Shown here one piece after another: positions 1 through 10,294 of a stretch of DNA of 64,000 nucleotides. The position numbers were made by a program, and so were the translations under genes. How positions within the stretch are numbered: position 1 is the first letter of the stretch; every line of letters begins with the position of its first letter. The notes below the pieces were generated by a model. The model worked only from the letters and a program-made list of their open reading frames with translations. It was not told where the DNA came from and ran no database searches. This stretch comes from an uncultured Paraglaciecola sp. (lineage in GTDB: Bacteria; Pseudomonadota; Gammaproteobacteria; Enterobacterales; Alteromonadaceae), in the NCBI RefSeq assembly GCF_937123705.1, contig NZ_CAKZKO010000046.1:1-64000 (forward strand), written 5' to 3'.

Positions 1-709
1 CAATGGTGGTGGTTTTACCTGTGCCTGTTGGCCCCATCAATGCCACTACTCCTGGTTGCGACAAAATATCGTCATCTTTGGTTTGTAAGCGATTAGCCAA
101 AAGCTTCAGTAAAAATAACCATGACTGTCTTTCATCTGCCGACTCTGGTGCATAAGACACCACTTCTTCTGCAAGGGCTTCAGAAATACCCATTTGTTGT
201 AGCCTTTGTAACAAATATCCATGGAGTGGATGTTTTCTGTTTTGTTCTTGTTCGATCAATCCAGATACTTGGAATTGCAGGATATGCCGCAAAGATTTTA
301 ATTCTTGACGCATTTCTTTAAGATCATCTTGATTTGAATTCACTTGCGGCGCTGTGTCTGCACCATCCGTATAGGCTGTCGTCTTAATTTCTGACGTGGG
401 GTTAACGCCCTGAATAGGTGTGGGTGTGGGTGTGGCGGTTTGAGCTTGTTTTTCTAAGAGTGCCTTTAAGCTATCAGGTGCAGTATCACCAATGATTTCA
501 CTTAGTGTTGGTGTTTTGGGCGTTTTAGCAGGAATAGTCACTTTATTAGCCGCAACTTGAGGATCGGGTTCTTTATCATAGGCCACCACTAATTCAATGC
601 CGTCAGCATGTTTTTTATTAGACATAATAACTGCATCTCCACCCAACTCGTCTTTGACTTGCTTGAGCGCTTCTCGCATATCTTTGCCATAAAAACGTCT
701 GATTTTCAT
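1..709 (-). CDS. flhF: Flagellar biosynthesis GTPase FlhF (partial, N-terminal part)
   Basis: This is the N-terminal 236 codons of FlhF, the SRP-type GTPase that places the polar flagellum at the cell pole. The gene runs off the left edge of the window. The start is the ATG at 707-709, preceded by an AAGGGG Shine-Dalgarno in 711-720. The protein opens with MKIRRFYGKDMREAL, typical of the FlhF B domain. A Thr/Pro-rich linker follows, with repeated TP units around residues 90-100, then the helical N domain. The last codons encode the P-loop MGPTGTGKTTT of the G domain. It lies 44 bases downstream of flhA and is probably co-transcribed with it, the usual order in Vibrio and Alteromonas. The rest of the GTPase and the expected flhG and fliA lie outside the window. 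Confidence 0.95.
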   Translation of the reverse strand, partial: MKIRRFYGKDMREALKQVKDELGGDAVIMSNKKHADGIELVVAYDKEPDPQVAANKVTIPAKTPKTPTLSEIIGDTAPDSLKALLEKQAQTATPTPTPIQGVNPTSEIKTTAYTDGADTAPQVNSNQDDLKEMRQELKSLRHILQFQVSGLIEQEQNRKHPLHGYLLQRLQQMGISEALAEEVVSYAPESADERQSWLFLLKLLANRLQTKDDDILSQPGVVALMGPTGTGKTTTI

Positions 710-753
710 ATATACCCCTTAAATACCAACACTTGCCTATTGATTCCGTCAGT

Positions 754-2853
754 TTATTGACCCACGGCACTGACAATTTTAATTTGTTTGTCATCAGGTA
801 TTTCCTGATAAGACAACACATGTAATCCACTCACAGAGTGTTTTAAGAACTTTGACAGCACCGGCCTTAACATACCTGAAGTCAATAAAACTGCAGGTTC
901 ACCGGCTAACTCTTGTTGCTGCGAGGCCTCAGTCAATGACACTTGCAAGCGTTCAGCAAGACCCGGCTCAATACCTGCGCCATCTGGACCTCCTGCTTGA
1001 AGTGATTGGTGCAACATCTGTTCCAACTCTGGAGCCAAAGTAATGACAGGTATCTCAGCCAAGCCACCATTTATTTCTTGTACAATCAAACGTTTCAGTG
1101 CAATGCGCACCGCAGACACCAATACATCAGGATCTTGGCTTTTCGGACCAAACTCGCAAAGTGTTTGCACTATGCTGCGCATATCTCTAATAGGAACGCC
1201 TTCGTAAAGCATGGTTTGCAACACCTTAACGACCGTACTTAAAGGCAATATGTCTGGCACTAAACCTTCCACTAATTTGGGACTGTTCTTTGCAAGTAAA
1301 TCTAACAATTGTTGCACTTCTTCATGACCTAATAATTGGTAGGCATTATTAGTTAATAATTGACTTAAATGTGTAGCCACTACTGTCGCTGCATCCACTA
1401 CTGTATAACCTAGAGTTTGCGCATGTTCCCTTTGGTTCGCTCTTATCCAAACGGCGTCGAGCCCAAAGGCAGGGTCTTTGGTCTCTCTTCCTTCTAGTTT
1501 TCCAAACACTTGCCCAGGATTAATGGCTAACTCATCGTCATGACTTAGCTCAGCTTCACCCACATTAACGCCCAACATGGCAATGGTGTAGTTATTAGGG
1601 CTTAAGTCTAAGTTGTCTCGAATATGAACGGGGGGGATCAAAAAACCCAATTCTTGGGATAGTTTTTTCCTGACACCTTTAATGCGGGTCAGTAACTCGC
1701 CTCCCTGAGCTTTGTCGACTAGAGGAATAAGCCTATATCCCACCTCTAAACCAATAGTGTCTACATGCTGAACATCATCCCAACCAAGCTCTTTCATTTC
1801 TAATGGCTGTTGATTTTGTTCTGGTAAGGTATTGACAACTTCTGTCTCATTAGCGGCTTTTTGCGCACGCCATTGGTCATAAAATGCAAAGCCGCCCACT
1901 ACCGCACTAAACCCCAAAAACGCAACGTGAGGCATACCTGGTACTATGCCCATGACAAATAAAATAGCCGCTGTAATATAAAGCGCTCGTTGATTACCCA
2001 ATTGCTTGCTTAACTCTTTGCCCATTTCTTGGGAGTCATTTTCCCGCGTCACTATTATGGCGGTCGCAACGGATAACAGAAGTGAAGGGATTTGTGCGAC
2101 CAAACCATCACCGATAGTTAGTAATGTATAAATTTCAATTGCTGCACCAAAATCCAAATCATGTTGGATCATCCCAATAAATAAGCCTCCTACTATGTTA
2201 ATTAACATAATAAATAGGCCAGCAACGGCATCACCCTTTACAAACTTAGAAGCACCGTCCATCGAACCGTAAAAATCCGCTTCACTGGTAATTTCGAAAC
2301 GGCGCTTGCGCGCCTCATCCGAATCAATAAACCCTGCATTTAGATCTGCATCTATCGCCATTTGTTTACCGGGCATTGCATCCAAGGTAAAGCGAGCACT
2401 CACCTCTGAAATACGGCCAGCACCCGCTGTTACCACCTTAAAATTAATGATCAACAAAATAGCAAATACCACTATACCTACCGCATAGTTTCCACCTATA
2501 ACAACTTCACCAAAGGCTTGAATAACTTTACCTGCCGCGTCTCCCCCTTCGTGCCCTTCAAGTAAGACTATGCGAGTAGAAGCCACATTGAGCGCCAATC
2601 TCAATACAGTGGCAATCAGCAAAACTAAAGGAAAAATACCAAAATCAACGGGTTTTTTAGTAAACACTGAGACCAAGATAACAACTAATGATAAGGCAAT
2701 ATTAAAGCTAAATAGAATATCCAGTAAGAAGGCTGGCATGGGTAGAATCACCATCCCCATAATCGCTAATAAGACGACCGGGGCGCCTAAGCCAGAGGAT
2801 ATAGATTTGAATTGGTTTTTATCAAACCGGCCGAAATATGATGCTAATTCCAT
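754..2853 (-). CDS. flhA: Flagellar type III export apparatus protein FlhA
   Basis: FlhA forms the nonameric export gate of the flagellar type III secretion system, with an inner-membrane channel and a cytosolic ring that docks chaperone-substrate complexes. The 699-residue length is normal. The first roughly 330 residues carry several hydrophobic helices. The conserved FHIPEP-family stretch lies at about residues 146-174 and contains SARFTLDAMPGKQMAID. The hydrophilic C-terminal half is the cytosolic domain. The start ATG is at 2851-2853. A well-spaced sigma-54 motif lies about 50 bases upstream, so flhA has its own promoter here. That matters because the usual upstream neighbour flhB is separated from it by a 7.1 kb receptor/kinase insertion. 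flhF follows. Confidence 0.97.
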   Translation of the reverse strand: MELASYFGRFDKNQFKSISSGLGAPVVLLAIMGMVILPMPAFLLDILFSFNIALSLVVILVSVFTKKPVDFGIFPLVLLIATVLRLALNVASTRIVLLEGHEGGDAAGKVIQAFGEVVIGGNYAVGIVVFAILLIINFKVVTAGAGRISEVSARFTLDAMPGKQMAIDADLNAGFIDSDEARKRRFEITSEADFYGSMDGASKFVKGDAVAGLFIMLINIVGGLFIGMIQHDLDFGAAIEIYTLLTIGDGLVAQIPSLLLSVATAIIVTRENDSQEMGKELSKQLGNQRALYITAAILFVMGIVPGMPHVAFLGFSAVVGGFAFYDQWRAQKAANETEVVNTLPEQNQQPLEMKELGWDDVQHVDTIGLEVGYRLIPLVDKAQGGELLTRIKGVRKKLSQELGFLIPPVHIRDNLDLSPNNYTIAMLGVNVGEAELSHDDELAINPGQVFGKLEGRETKDPAFGLDAVWIRANQREHAQTLGYTVVDAATVVATHLSQLLTNNAYQLLGHEEVQQLLDLLAKNSPKLVEGLVPDILPLSTVVKVLQTMLYEGVPIRDMRSIVQTLCEFGPKSQDPDVLVSAVRIALKRLIVQEINGGLAEIPVITLAPELEQMLHQSLQAGGPDGAGIEPGLAERLQVSLTEASQQQELAGEPAVLLTSGMLRPVLSKFLKHSVSGLHVLSYQEIPDDKQIKIVSAVGQ

Positions 2854-2903
2854 AAACGAAATATTGACGCTTTGTTAGTGTAGAGTGAATATTTTCAAAC
2901 AAA

Positions 2904-2918
2904 GCAACATGTGCGCCA
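2904..2918 (-). promoter_or_regulatory. Putative sigma-54 promoter of flhA-flhF
   Basis: On the minus strand this reads TGGCGCACATGTTGC. The -24 GG and -12 GC are exactly 10 bases apart and the -12 box is TTGC. Transcription would start near 2892, about 40 bases before the flhA ATG. Late and middle polar-flagellar operons of Vibrio-type bacteria use sigma-54 with FlrA or FlrC, which fits. The rest of the 300-base gap (2854-3153) shows no gene. Confidence 0.65.
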
Positions 2919-3153
2919 AGTATTTACTTAGCGACAAATTCGATAAGATCACTTCAAGAAATACAAGGCCAGCCCGTCAAACTTAAGTTCTGATACCAAT
3001 CCGTTTATTTATGACCAATTAGTCATATTTTTGGATTTTAGATATTATTAAGTTGGCACAAACCTGTTGCATTGGATAACATACTCATAAAGGGGTATTG
3101 AAACGATAAGGAGAGGTTACTTTAAATAGTTAGTAGTTAGGAAAAAGCGTAGA

Positions 3154-6100
3154 ATGGTCAATCGGTTTATTTTAAGTGTACTTTGGGTTGTTTACACATT
3201 CACGATACAGATCCCTCCTCTTTTAGCTGCAGATACATCCAGTACCATTACCGGCACTATTACTTCATCAAAAGGCAGATTATTGTCAGAAGTAATGATT
3301 CAAGCAATACACACACCTTCTGCCACAATAAAAACATCCACAACAAACCATGCTGGTAAATATAGCTTACGGGGATTACGCGTAGGTGGCCCCTATACCC
3401 TTATTATTTCATCTGACCAATACACCACCAAAGAATTTCATGATGTGTTTTTACAGATAGGGAAAAACCTGAGGCTGTCCACATCCTTAGTCCAAATATC
3501 CGAAACTGAAACCATTGAAATCATTGGGGATCCGCCCCAATCAGAAAACCATGGTTCTTACGGCGTTTTTTTAGAGAAAGGTATTGAACATGCCGCTTTG
3601 GTTAGTCGAGATTTAAAGGATATTGTGCGTCAAAATCCTCTGGCAGTAGTTGACGTAACCGGTGTCGAGTTAAGTATTGCAGGAAGTAATCCAAAGTTTA
3701 ATTCCCTCACCCTAGATGGTGTGGCGATCAATGATACTTTTGGTCTCAATGCAAATGGTTATCCCGCTCAACGTCCTCCAATAGCAATGAATGCTATCAA
3801 CCAGATATCCATGATGTATGCACCATTTTCGGTTCGTGCCAGTGGATTTACGGGTGGCACGATTAATGTAGTGACTAAGTCAGGTACCAATATATTTTTA
3901 GGTGAAATTTTTTACGAATGGACACCAACAAATGGTGTTGCTCTTGATGACAAACTGAATGTGACAGCGCAAGGTGAGGCCACTAAATATAGATTTGATA
4001 ACAACGAAATAACGGCGGGCGCCGCATTTGGCGGTGCTATAGTAAAAGACCGTTTATTCTATTTTGCTTCTTACGAGCAATGGTCTGATGAAATTATTTT
4101 TAACTACGATTTAGATAGTTTGCAAGGACACGCGGTATCGATTGAAGAGACACAGCAGGTTTTGACTGCGCTAAGTGATGTATATGGGCTAACAGATTCT
4201 CTTGGGATAGCGCCCCCTTCGGATCGCGACAAGAAATTATTATTGAAGTTAGATTGGACCATCAACAATGCTCATCGAGCCGACTTTACTTATAGTCAGC
4301 AACAAAATAACGCCGCTTTAAACTACACTAATTCAGGGGCTCGCGTTAATTTTGCATCCAATCAATATTCTCAAGATTCAAAAACAACCCTGTTCACCAC
4401 ACATCTGTTTTCTGATTGGAGTGAAAATTTTTCGTCTGAAATAAACATCAGTTACAAAGACCATAAGCAAGCCGCCAACACTGCATCAAACTGGGCCGAA
4501 ATCAATATTAGGACGGCCAGAGGTAATATATTGGCGGGCCAAGATAAACATCGACAAGGCAACGTCAAGTCAAACCAAACCAGTACGTTTGCTTTTCATG
4601 GTTGGTACCTAAAAGATGATATTGATTACAAGTTTGGTGTTGAAATACAGCACCTAGAAAATTCAGATTTGTACGCCCGAAGTGCAGATGGACGCTGGTT
4701 TTTTGACTCCATAGCTGACTTTGAAAACAAAAAACCAAACTATGTTATTTACTCAAACGCCTACACTAATAATAAACAAGACTTAACCGCCACAATACAG
4801 TCCAGTAATTATTCTTTTTATGCACAAATTGAAACCGAGTTATTTAATGAGCTTATGCTAAGCGCTGGATTTAGATATGAAACATCATCTGTTAGCAGTG
4901 CTCCAAACGACAATGCAAACTACATGGCAACTTATGGGGTTAGCAATACCGAAAATCTCGATGGCCTAGATATCGTAATGCCTAGATTAAGTGTCAATTG
5001 GCAATATTCTCCGCAACTTACGCTACGGGGCGGCATAGGCCGCTTTAGTGGTGGAACACCTTTAGTCTGGTTGTCTAATGCGTACACTAACGACGGCATC
5101 ACTAAAGTCAGTGCCACAGCACAAGCGGTGACTAGTACCCTTGCCAACCCAGATAATGTGACATTTGATAGGGTTCCACTAAGTTTGCAAGATTCATTAA
5201 TCCAAGGTGACGGTTCAACTAACACTATTGCCAATAGTTTTAAGATCCCCTCTGATTGGCGCTACCAAATTGCAGCAGATTATCGTTTTAACTTACCGGC
5301 TTTAGGCGACAACTTTGTCTGGAGCACAGAAATTTTATACATTGACCGAAAAGATGCGGCTTTCTGGATTGATCAATCCCGTTTTAAAATCGGTGAAACC
5401 GTAGAAGGCCGCACGCTTTGGGGTAATATCTACGGCGCAGATAATCGCTGGGACATCCAATTAACTAATAGCAAAAGCGGCGGTGAAAGCACTATTATTA
5501 GCAGTGCCCTGAATAAACAGTGGAATAATGGGCTAACACTCAATAGTTCCTATACTCATCAAGATGTCACTGAAGTGAATCCTGGCAATACGTCAACGGC
5601 CGAGGCTGGATTTTTTGACGAAGTCATGATTAATCGCAACTCGCCATTAAAAGGACGCGCTTTCTATGAAATTGAACATAGATTTGTACTCAACCTAGGA
5701 TACCAACATGCGTTTTTTTCTGGGTATAACACTTATGTGAATTTATTTTGGGAAAGACGTTCAGGTCGTCCGTTTTCTTGGACTTTAGGTCGAGAGTCTA
5801 AAAGTGATTTTGGTGATCAACGCTCCAATACCCGTGTATATCTACCATACTTACCTGCCAGTGCAAGTGATCCTGCTTTCGACTTTAGTTTGTTAAGCTA
5901 CGAACAAATAATGACTATTGCCCAGGACGCAGGAGTAGCACAATATGCAGGAGACTATATTCCTAAATATGTTGCCACCCAGCCTTGGCAAACCACGCTA
6001 GATTTAGCCATTACGCAAGAACTACCCGGTTTCTTCGATGGCCATAAAGGCAGCTTATATTTTATCATCGACAATGTGGCTAACTTGCTGAATAATGATT

Positions 6101-6279
6101 GGGGAAAAGCCTATACCATCTCTTCAAGACAACAACTGTTGTTCGATGTAAATATCAATGAGAACGGGCAATACCTATTAGCCGAAACTCGAGCTGGAAC
6201 CAATACTTTACACTACAACCAGTTTAAAGTAGAGCAATCCACTTGGAGCCTAAAAGTGGGTATCAAGTACAAGTTTTAA
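3154..6279 (+). CDS. Oar-like TonB-dependent outer-membrane receptor with N-terminal carboxypeptidase-regulatory-like domain
   Basis: This 1041-residue protein begins with a signal peptide (about residues 1-25, ending LLAADTS). A carboxypeptidase-regulatory-like beta-sandwich follows at about 30-115 (ITGTITSSKGRLLSEV and KYSLRGLRVGGPY). A plug region comes next (GGTINVVTKSGTN near 230), then a long beta-barrel rich in aromatic alternating strands. It ends in the outer-membrane signature VGIKYKF with a terminal Phe. This layout matches Oar/OmpA-related TonB receptors of Xanthomonas, Myxococcus and Alteromonadales; the ligand cannot be told from sequence. It stands on the opposite strand to the flagellar genes and shares its strand with the sensor kinase 115 bases downstream. 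The pair probably acts as an uptake and sensing unit, which is inference. Confidence 0.85.
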   Translation: MVNRFILSVLWVVYTFTIQIPPLLAADTSSTITGTITSSKGRLLSEVMIQAIHTPSATIKTSTTNHAGKYSLRGLRVGGPYTLIISSDQYTTKEFHDVFLQIGKNLRLSTSLVQISETETIEIIGDPPQSENHGSYGVFLEKGIEHAALVSRDLKDIVRQNPLAVVDVTGVELSIAGSNPKFNSLTLDGVAINDTFGLNANGYPAQRPPIAMNAINQISMMYAPFSVRASGFTGGTINVVTKSGTNIFLGEIFYEWTPTNGVALDDKLNVTAQGEATKYRFDNNEITAGAAFGGAIVKDRLFYFASYEQWSDEIIFNYDLDSLQGHAVSIEETQQVLTALSDVYGLTDSLGIAPPSDRDKKLLLKLDWTINNAHRADFTYSQQQNNAALNYTNSGARVNFASNQYSQDSKTTLFTTHLFSDWSENFSSEINISYKDHKQAANTASNWAEINIRTARGNILAGQDKHRQGNVKSNQTSTFAFHGWYLKDDIDYKFGVEIQHLENSDLYARSADGRWFFDSIADFENKKPNYVIYSNAYTNNKQDLTATIQSSNYSFYAQIETELFNELMLSAGFRYETSSVSSAPNDNANYMATYGVSNTENLDGLDIVMPRLSVNWQYSPQLTLRGGIGRFSGGTPLVWLSNAYTNDGITKVSATAQAVTSTLANPDNVTFDRVPLSLQDSLIQGDGSTNTIANSFKIPSDWRYQIAADYRFNLPALGDNFVWSTEILYIDRKDAAFWIDQSRFKIGETVEGRTLWGNIYGADNRWDIQLTNSKSGGESTIISSALNKQWNNGLTLNSSYTHQDVTEVNPGNTSTAEAGFFDEVMINRNSPLKGRAFYEIEHRFVLNLGYQHAFFSGYNTYVNLFWERRSGRPFSWTLGRESKSDFGDQRSNTRVYLPYLPASASDPAFDFSLLSYEQIMTIAQDAGVAQYAGDYIPKYVATQPWQTTLDLAITQELPGFFDGHKGSLYFIIDNVANLLNNDWGKAYTISSRQQLLFDVNINENGQYLLAETRAGTNTLHYNQFKVEQSTWSLKVGIKYKF

Positions 6280-6394
6280 AGTGTCTTAATACAAGCCTGC
6301 AATTCGTATCAACGATTTCATGTCGCTGGCAGATAGTTAAGACTTATCGACAAATGTTGCCGTAGGTTACCTGCCATAAAAAAAGGGAATTTTT

Positions 6395-9300
6395 TTGCTA
6401 AGAAATTTATCTCAATATTTTACCCTGATACTGGCATATTTTACTTTGTCTCTAGGAAGTGTTTTAGCTTCTGACTATCAAGTTGAGTTGCTCAACGAAA
6501 ACAATGGTTTTGCTTCCTCAATTATTTTTTCTATTGTACAAGACAAAGAAGGATTTCTTTGGTTTGGTACTGCCTATGATGGGATCATGCGATACGATGG
6601 CAAACGTATCCTAAGATATCAACATGATCCCAATAATAACAATTCGCTGGCCCACAATAATGCTGGCAATCTAACCATAGACAGAAATAATAACCTATGG
6701 ATTGGTAGTTGGGGGGGCGGCCTTTCAAAGTTAGAAATTGAAACAAATACCTTTCACAACTATCAAAATGATCGAAATAACGCTAATAGCATTAGTGCCA
6801 CAAGGGTTAAAGATATCTTCGAAGATAGTCGAGGCAATATTTGGCTAGGCAACGCCTCAGGTGGTTTCAATAAGTTTAACCCCGAACGCCAAGACTTCAC
6901 TCGCTTTGGATATAAAAATGGGCGCATCAATATAGAATCAGATGAAACATCACATGCCCGCATCTGGGACATTGTGCAAACCACACCCGATACATTATGG
7001 ATTGGCACCCATTATGGGCTCAATCGTTTTAATACCAAAACCAACAAGTTTAAATTGTTCCTACCTCCCAAAGGGCTCAGACATTATGAACACAGTAAGG
7101 TTAGACAAGTATTAGTATCAGAAAACGACAAGCTGTTTTTAGGAACTGACGAGGGCGTGTTGTTATTTGACCTCTCAAGCCAACAATTTACTACCTTGAA
7201 TGTTGAGGGATTGCCTAGCATTGGGCCGATATACTCAATGATTAAAACGAGTTTTAATCATTATTGGGTCACCAGTAACCATGGAGTTTATTCGTTTACC
7301 CTTGATAATTTAAGCTTAAAAAAAGTCGATTTAGGCGTAGACGATCAATGTAGTCAAAGCTTATTTCAAGATAATCAAGGGGTCATCTGGCTAAGTTGTG
7401 AAGGCATGGGGGTGTATAAAATTATTAAACAAGACACTTTTAAACTCTTTTCCGATCCTCTAGTAAGAACTGCTCATTCGTTGCTACCTACAGTCAATGA
7501 CACCTTGTTAATTGGTACCGCTGAATATGGTATCCATGAGTGGAACCCTAAGACTCAGCAACTCAAAGATTTTAGTAGGAAAACAAATAAGGCCGCCCCA
7601 CCTGAAGTGTGGGCAATGCAGCAAACGAGCCGAGGGGATATTTGGTTTATGAATTATTGGGGACTATTTTTTGTAAGAAAGGGAGAGGCCATCCAGCATG
7701 TGCAGCCCCCCAGCACTTTTACAAAAAAAGCATCATTTGATCGTTTTAAACATTTAGCTATAGATAAAGATGATAATGTCTGGGTCGGCACAGCATTTGG
7801 ATTGTTTGTTATCCGTGACAAAACAGCAGCGTTTGAATTCATTCCCCTTAGTAGTTCTTCTAAATTTCACTCATCAAAACCTTTATATTTAGATACAAGT
7901 GATCGTATCTGGATAGGCAGAGCCAACGGGCTGTTTGTATGGAATGATCATCTAAAAAAAGCGAAGCAATTTGAGCTGCCTAAGCAACAAGACGTCGAAT
8001 CTCTGGCACCAGTAGTTGTTTACGCGATACATCAAGATAGCCAAAAACGTATTTGGATTAGCACGCCTACAGGCCTATATCTACTAGATGAAAACCTATC
8101 AGAATTAAATCTATTTTCGGATCATTTTGTTGCAACTAAAAACTTGAAGATCCAATTTATAAAAGAAGATAACTCAGGCTATTTGTGGCTATTTACTCCT
8201 TTAGGGGTCAGCAGGCTTAATCCTAATAATGGCAATATAGAACACTTTAACAAAACCGACGGTTTATCAGATACCCGGTATTTTACTTTTGATGTTGCAG
8301 AAACCTCAGATGGCAGTATTTATTTTTCCAGTAGAGACGGCATCCATTATTTTGACCCCAGCGCAATAAAAGGTCGAGACCTTACCGCAAAAACCATTCT
8401 GACTCATTTTGAAGTGCTGGGAGGGCCAGAGCAAAGCCAGATATTTAATCATAAAAATAAACATATAAATCTTGAACATGATCAAAACTATCTAAGATTT
8501 GAATTTGCCACTTTAGATATGCGCTTTGCTCGACAAATCCACTATGAATACAAACTAGAAGGGCTAGATCACGATTGGCTAAAAAATGGTACCAGCAATT
8601 CTATTGTATATACCAATTTAAGCGGAGGAGAATACGTATTTAAAGTGCGAGCATCGATAAAAGATGGCGTTTATTATGAGGATGAAGTGGCAGTTAGCCT
8701 ATTTATCGCAACACCCATTTGGTTACAGTGGAGAATGTTCGCTATCTATGCTGGCCTGATCATGCTTATTATTCTTTTTTACCTGCGGCAACAGAAAAAA
8801 TCAGTGCTCAAGCTTGAACAACAGGTGTCAGAAAAAACGGCATCAATCGCTTTAAAATCGAGCAAGCTGGAAGCAGCTAACAAAGTAAAGTCTCAGTTTC
8901 TCGCCAATATGAGTCACGAAATAAGAACCCCACTTACCACTGTGATTGGACAAGCTGAAGCGATTATATGCCGCGAAATAGATAGTGCGGATATTTATAA
9001 AGAGGTGGCCGTTATTCATGACAGTGGCTTACATTTACTCGAACTATTAAACGATGTGCTCGATTTAACCAAAATTGAAGAGAATAAATTTGAAGTTAAA
9101 TTACATGCTCAAGATATGCATGAATTGCTAGAAAATATCGATAGAATGTTTTCGATTCAAGCAAAACGCAAAGGGTTAATCTTTACCTTTACGAAACACT
9201 TACCTTCACCATTTATTGTTAATATTGATAGTCTTAGGGTGAAGCAAATCCTTATCAACCTGTGCTCAAACGCAGTTAAATTTACCCACGAAGGTTACAT

Positions 9301-10294
9301 TGCTTTAGATGTGCTGCTTTATGACAACTTGCTTGTTTTCACGATCACCGATACCGGCATTGGCATGACGGCAAAACAAAGCCAACAAATATTTGAGAGT
9401 TTTACTCAAGGTGATGCCGATATAAGTAGACGATTTGGCGGTACTGGTTTAGGGCTGTCTTTATCAATGGGCTTGGCACAACTAATGAAAGGCACAATTA
9501 CCGTAGATAGCCGCTTTCAAGAAGGTAGCACTTTCACCTTTTCAATACCGGTAGACATTGTCTATTCACCCAACACTTCTAATACAAAAATCGCCGAACT
9601 TGAAACATCGCCACCGGAACAATTATACAGCGGCAGCATTTTATTGGCCGAAGATCACCCCGAAAATCGTCGCCTAATAGCCAGATTACTAAGTAAATTA
9701 GGATTAACTGTATACACTGCGACAGATGGCTCAGAGGCCGTAGACTTGTACTTTAAACATCAACCTCAGGTGATTTTAATGGATATCCAGATGCCCAACG
9801 TTGACGGTATCCAAGCCTTTAAAATATTACGTAAAAAAGGGTGCCAGCAGCCTATTATTGCCTTAACAGCCAATGCTATGTCACACGAAATAGAGCAATA
9901 CTTGCACTTAGGGTTTAATGATCACTTAAGCAAGCCTCTAAACCGCAACAACTTAATTGCTACTATTGAGAAATACTTTACCAGTCAAGAGCCTAGTGCC
10001 ATTGATAAGGCCGAAAGGACCTTAAAAAACACAGATTTATCAGACCTTAAGGTGCAATTCAAGGACAATTTAGCCGAAGAAAAACAGCAACTTATTCTAC
10101 ATTTTAAAGATAACGATCGACAAAGTATTGCAAAGCAAGCCCATCGTTTAATTGGTGCAGCACAGGTATTTGGCTTTCAAAAGTTAGCTAACTTAGCCAT
10201 TGAACTTGAGACCGCTATTAAACACAAAAATCTACAAAGTATTGACCTTTTAATCCAAAACTTACTCGATGAAATTTCCCACTTAACGTCTTAA
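6395..10294 (+). CDS. Hybrid two-component sensor kinase with periplasmic beta-propeller, receiver and HPt domain
   Basis: This large hybrid histidine kinase has 1299 residues. It has a signal peptide, then a periplasmic propeller with many LWIG/IWLG-type repeats up to about residue 670, and a Y_Y_Y domain at about 690-775. One transmembrane helix lies near 785-805 and a coiled linker follows. The HisKA domain has the phospho-acceptor H841 in NMSHEIRTPL. An HATPase domain follows (NLCSNAVKF, DTGIGM, GGTGLGLS), then a receiver with phospho-acceptor D1130 (LMDIQMP) and a C-terminal HPt with H1250 (AHRLIG). No DNA-binding domain is present, so the signal must pass to a separate regulator that is not in this window. 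The likely start is a TTG with an upstream AAAAGGG. Its 3' end overlaps the convergent flhB stop by 12 bases. Confidence 0.9.
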   Translation: MLRNLSQYFTLILAYFTLSLGSVLASDYQVELLNENNGFASSIIFSIVQDKEGFLWFGTAYDGIMRYDGKRILRYQHDPNNNNSLAHNNAGNLTIDRNNNLWIGSWGGGLSKLEIETNTFHNYQNDRNNANSISATRVKDIFEDSRGNIWLGNASGGFNKFNPERQDFTRFGYKNGRINIESDETSHARIWDIVQTTPDTLWIGTHYGLNRFNTKTNKFKLFLPPKGLRHYEHSKVRQVLVSENDKLFLGTDEGVLLFDLSSQQFTTLNVEGLPSIGPIYSMIKTSFNHYWVTSNHGVYSFTLDNLSLKKVDLGVDDQCSQSLFQDNQGVIWLSCEGMGVYKIIKQDTFKLFSDPLVRTAHSLLPTVNDTLLIGTAEYGIHEWNPKTQQLKDFSRKTNKAAPPEVWAMQQTSRGDIWFMNYWGLFFVRKGEAIQHVQPPSTFTKKASFDRFKHLAIDKDDNVWVGTAFGLFVIRDKTAAFEFIPLSSSSKFHSSKPLYLDTSDRIWIGRANGLFVWNDHLKKAKQFELPKQQDVESLAPVVVYAIHQDSQKRIWISTPTGLYLLDENLSELNLFSDHFVATKNLKIQFIKEDNSGYLWLFTPLGVSRLNPNNGNIEHFNKTDGLSDTRYFTFDVAETSDGSIYFSSRDGIHYFDPSAIKGRDLTAKTILTHFEVLGGPEQSQIFNHKNKHINLEHDQNYLRFEFATLDMRFARQIHYEYKLEGLDHDWLKNGTSNSIVYTNLSGGEYVFKVRASIKDGVYYEDEVAVSLFIATPIWLQWRMFAIYAGLIMLIILFYLRQQKKSVLKLEQQVSEKTASIALKSSKLEAANKVKSQFLANMSHEIRTPLTTVIGQAEAIICREIDSADIYKEVAVIHDSGLHLLELLNDVLDLTKIEENKFEVKLHAQDMHELLENIDRMFSIQAKRKGLIFTFTKHLPSPFIVNIDSLRVKQILINLCSNAVKFTHEGYIALDVLLYDNLLVFTITDTGIGMTAKQSQQIFESFTQGDADISRRFGGTGLGLSLSMGLAQLMKGTITVDSRFQEGSTFTFSIPVDIVYSPNTSNTKIAELETSPPEQLYSGSILLAEDHPENRRLIARLLSKLGLTVYTATDGSEAVDLYFKHQPQVILMDIQMPNVDGIQAFKILRKKGCQQPIIALTANAMSHEIEQYLHLGFNDHLSKPLNRNNLIATIEKYFTSQEPSAIDKAERTLKNTDLSDLKVQFKDNLAEEKQQLILHFKDNDRQSIAKQAHRLIGAAQVFGFQKLANLAIELETAIKHKNLQSIDLLIQNLLDEISHLTS

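Noticed and set aside
3053..3072. TGGCAC followed by TTGCA on the plus strand upstream of the Oar-like gene, resembling a sigma-54 promoter.
   Set aside because: The GG to GC distance is 12 bases, not 10; sigma-54 does not tolerate this spacing.
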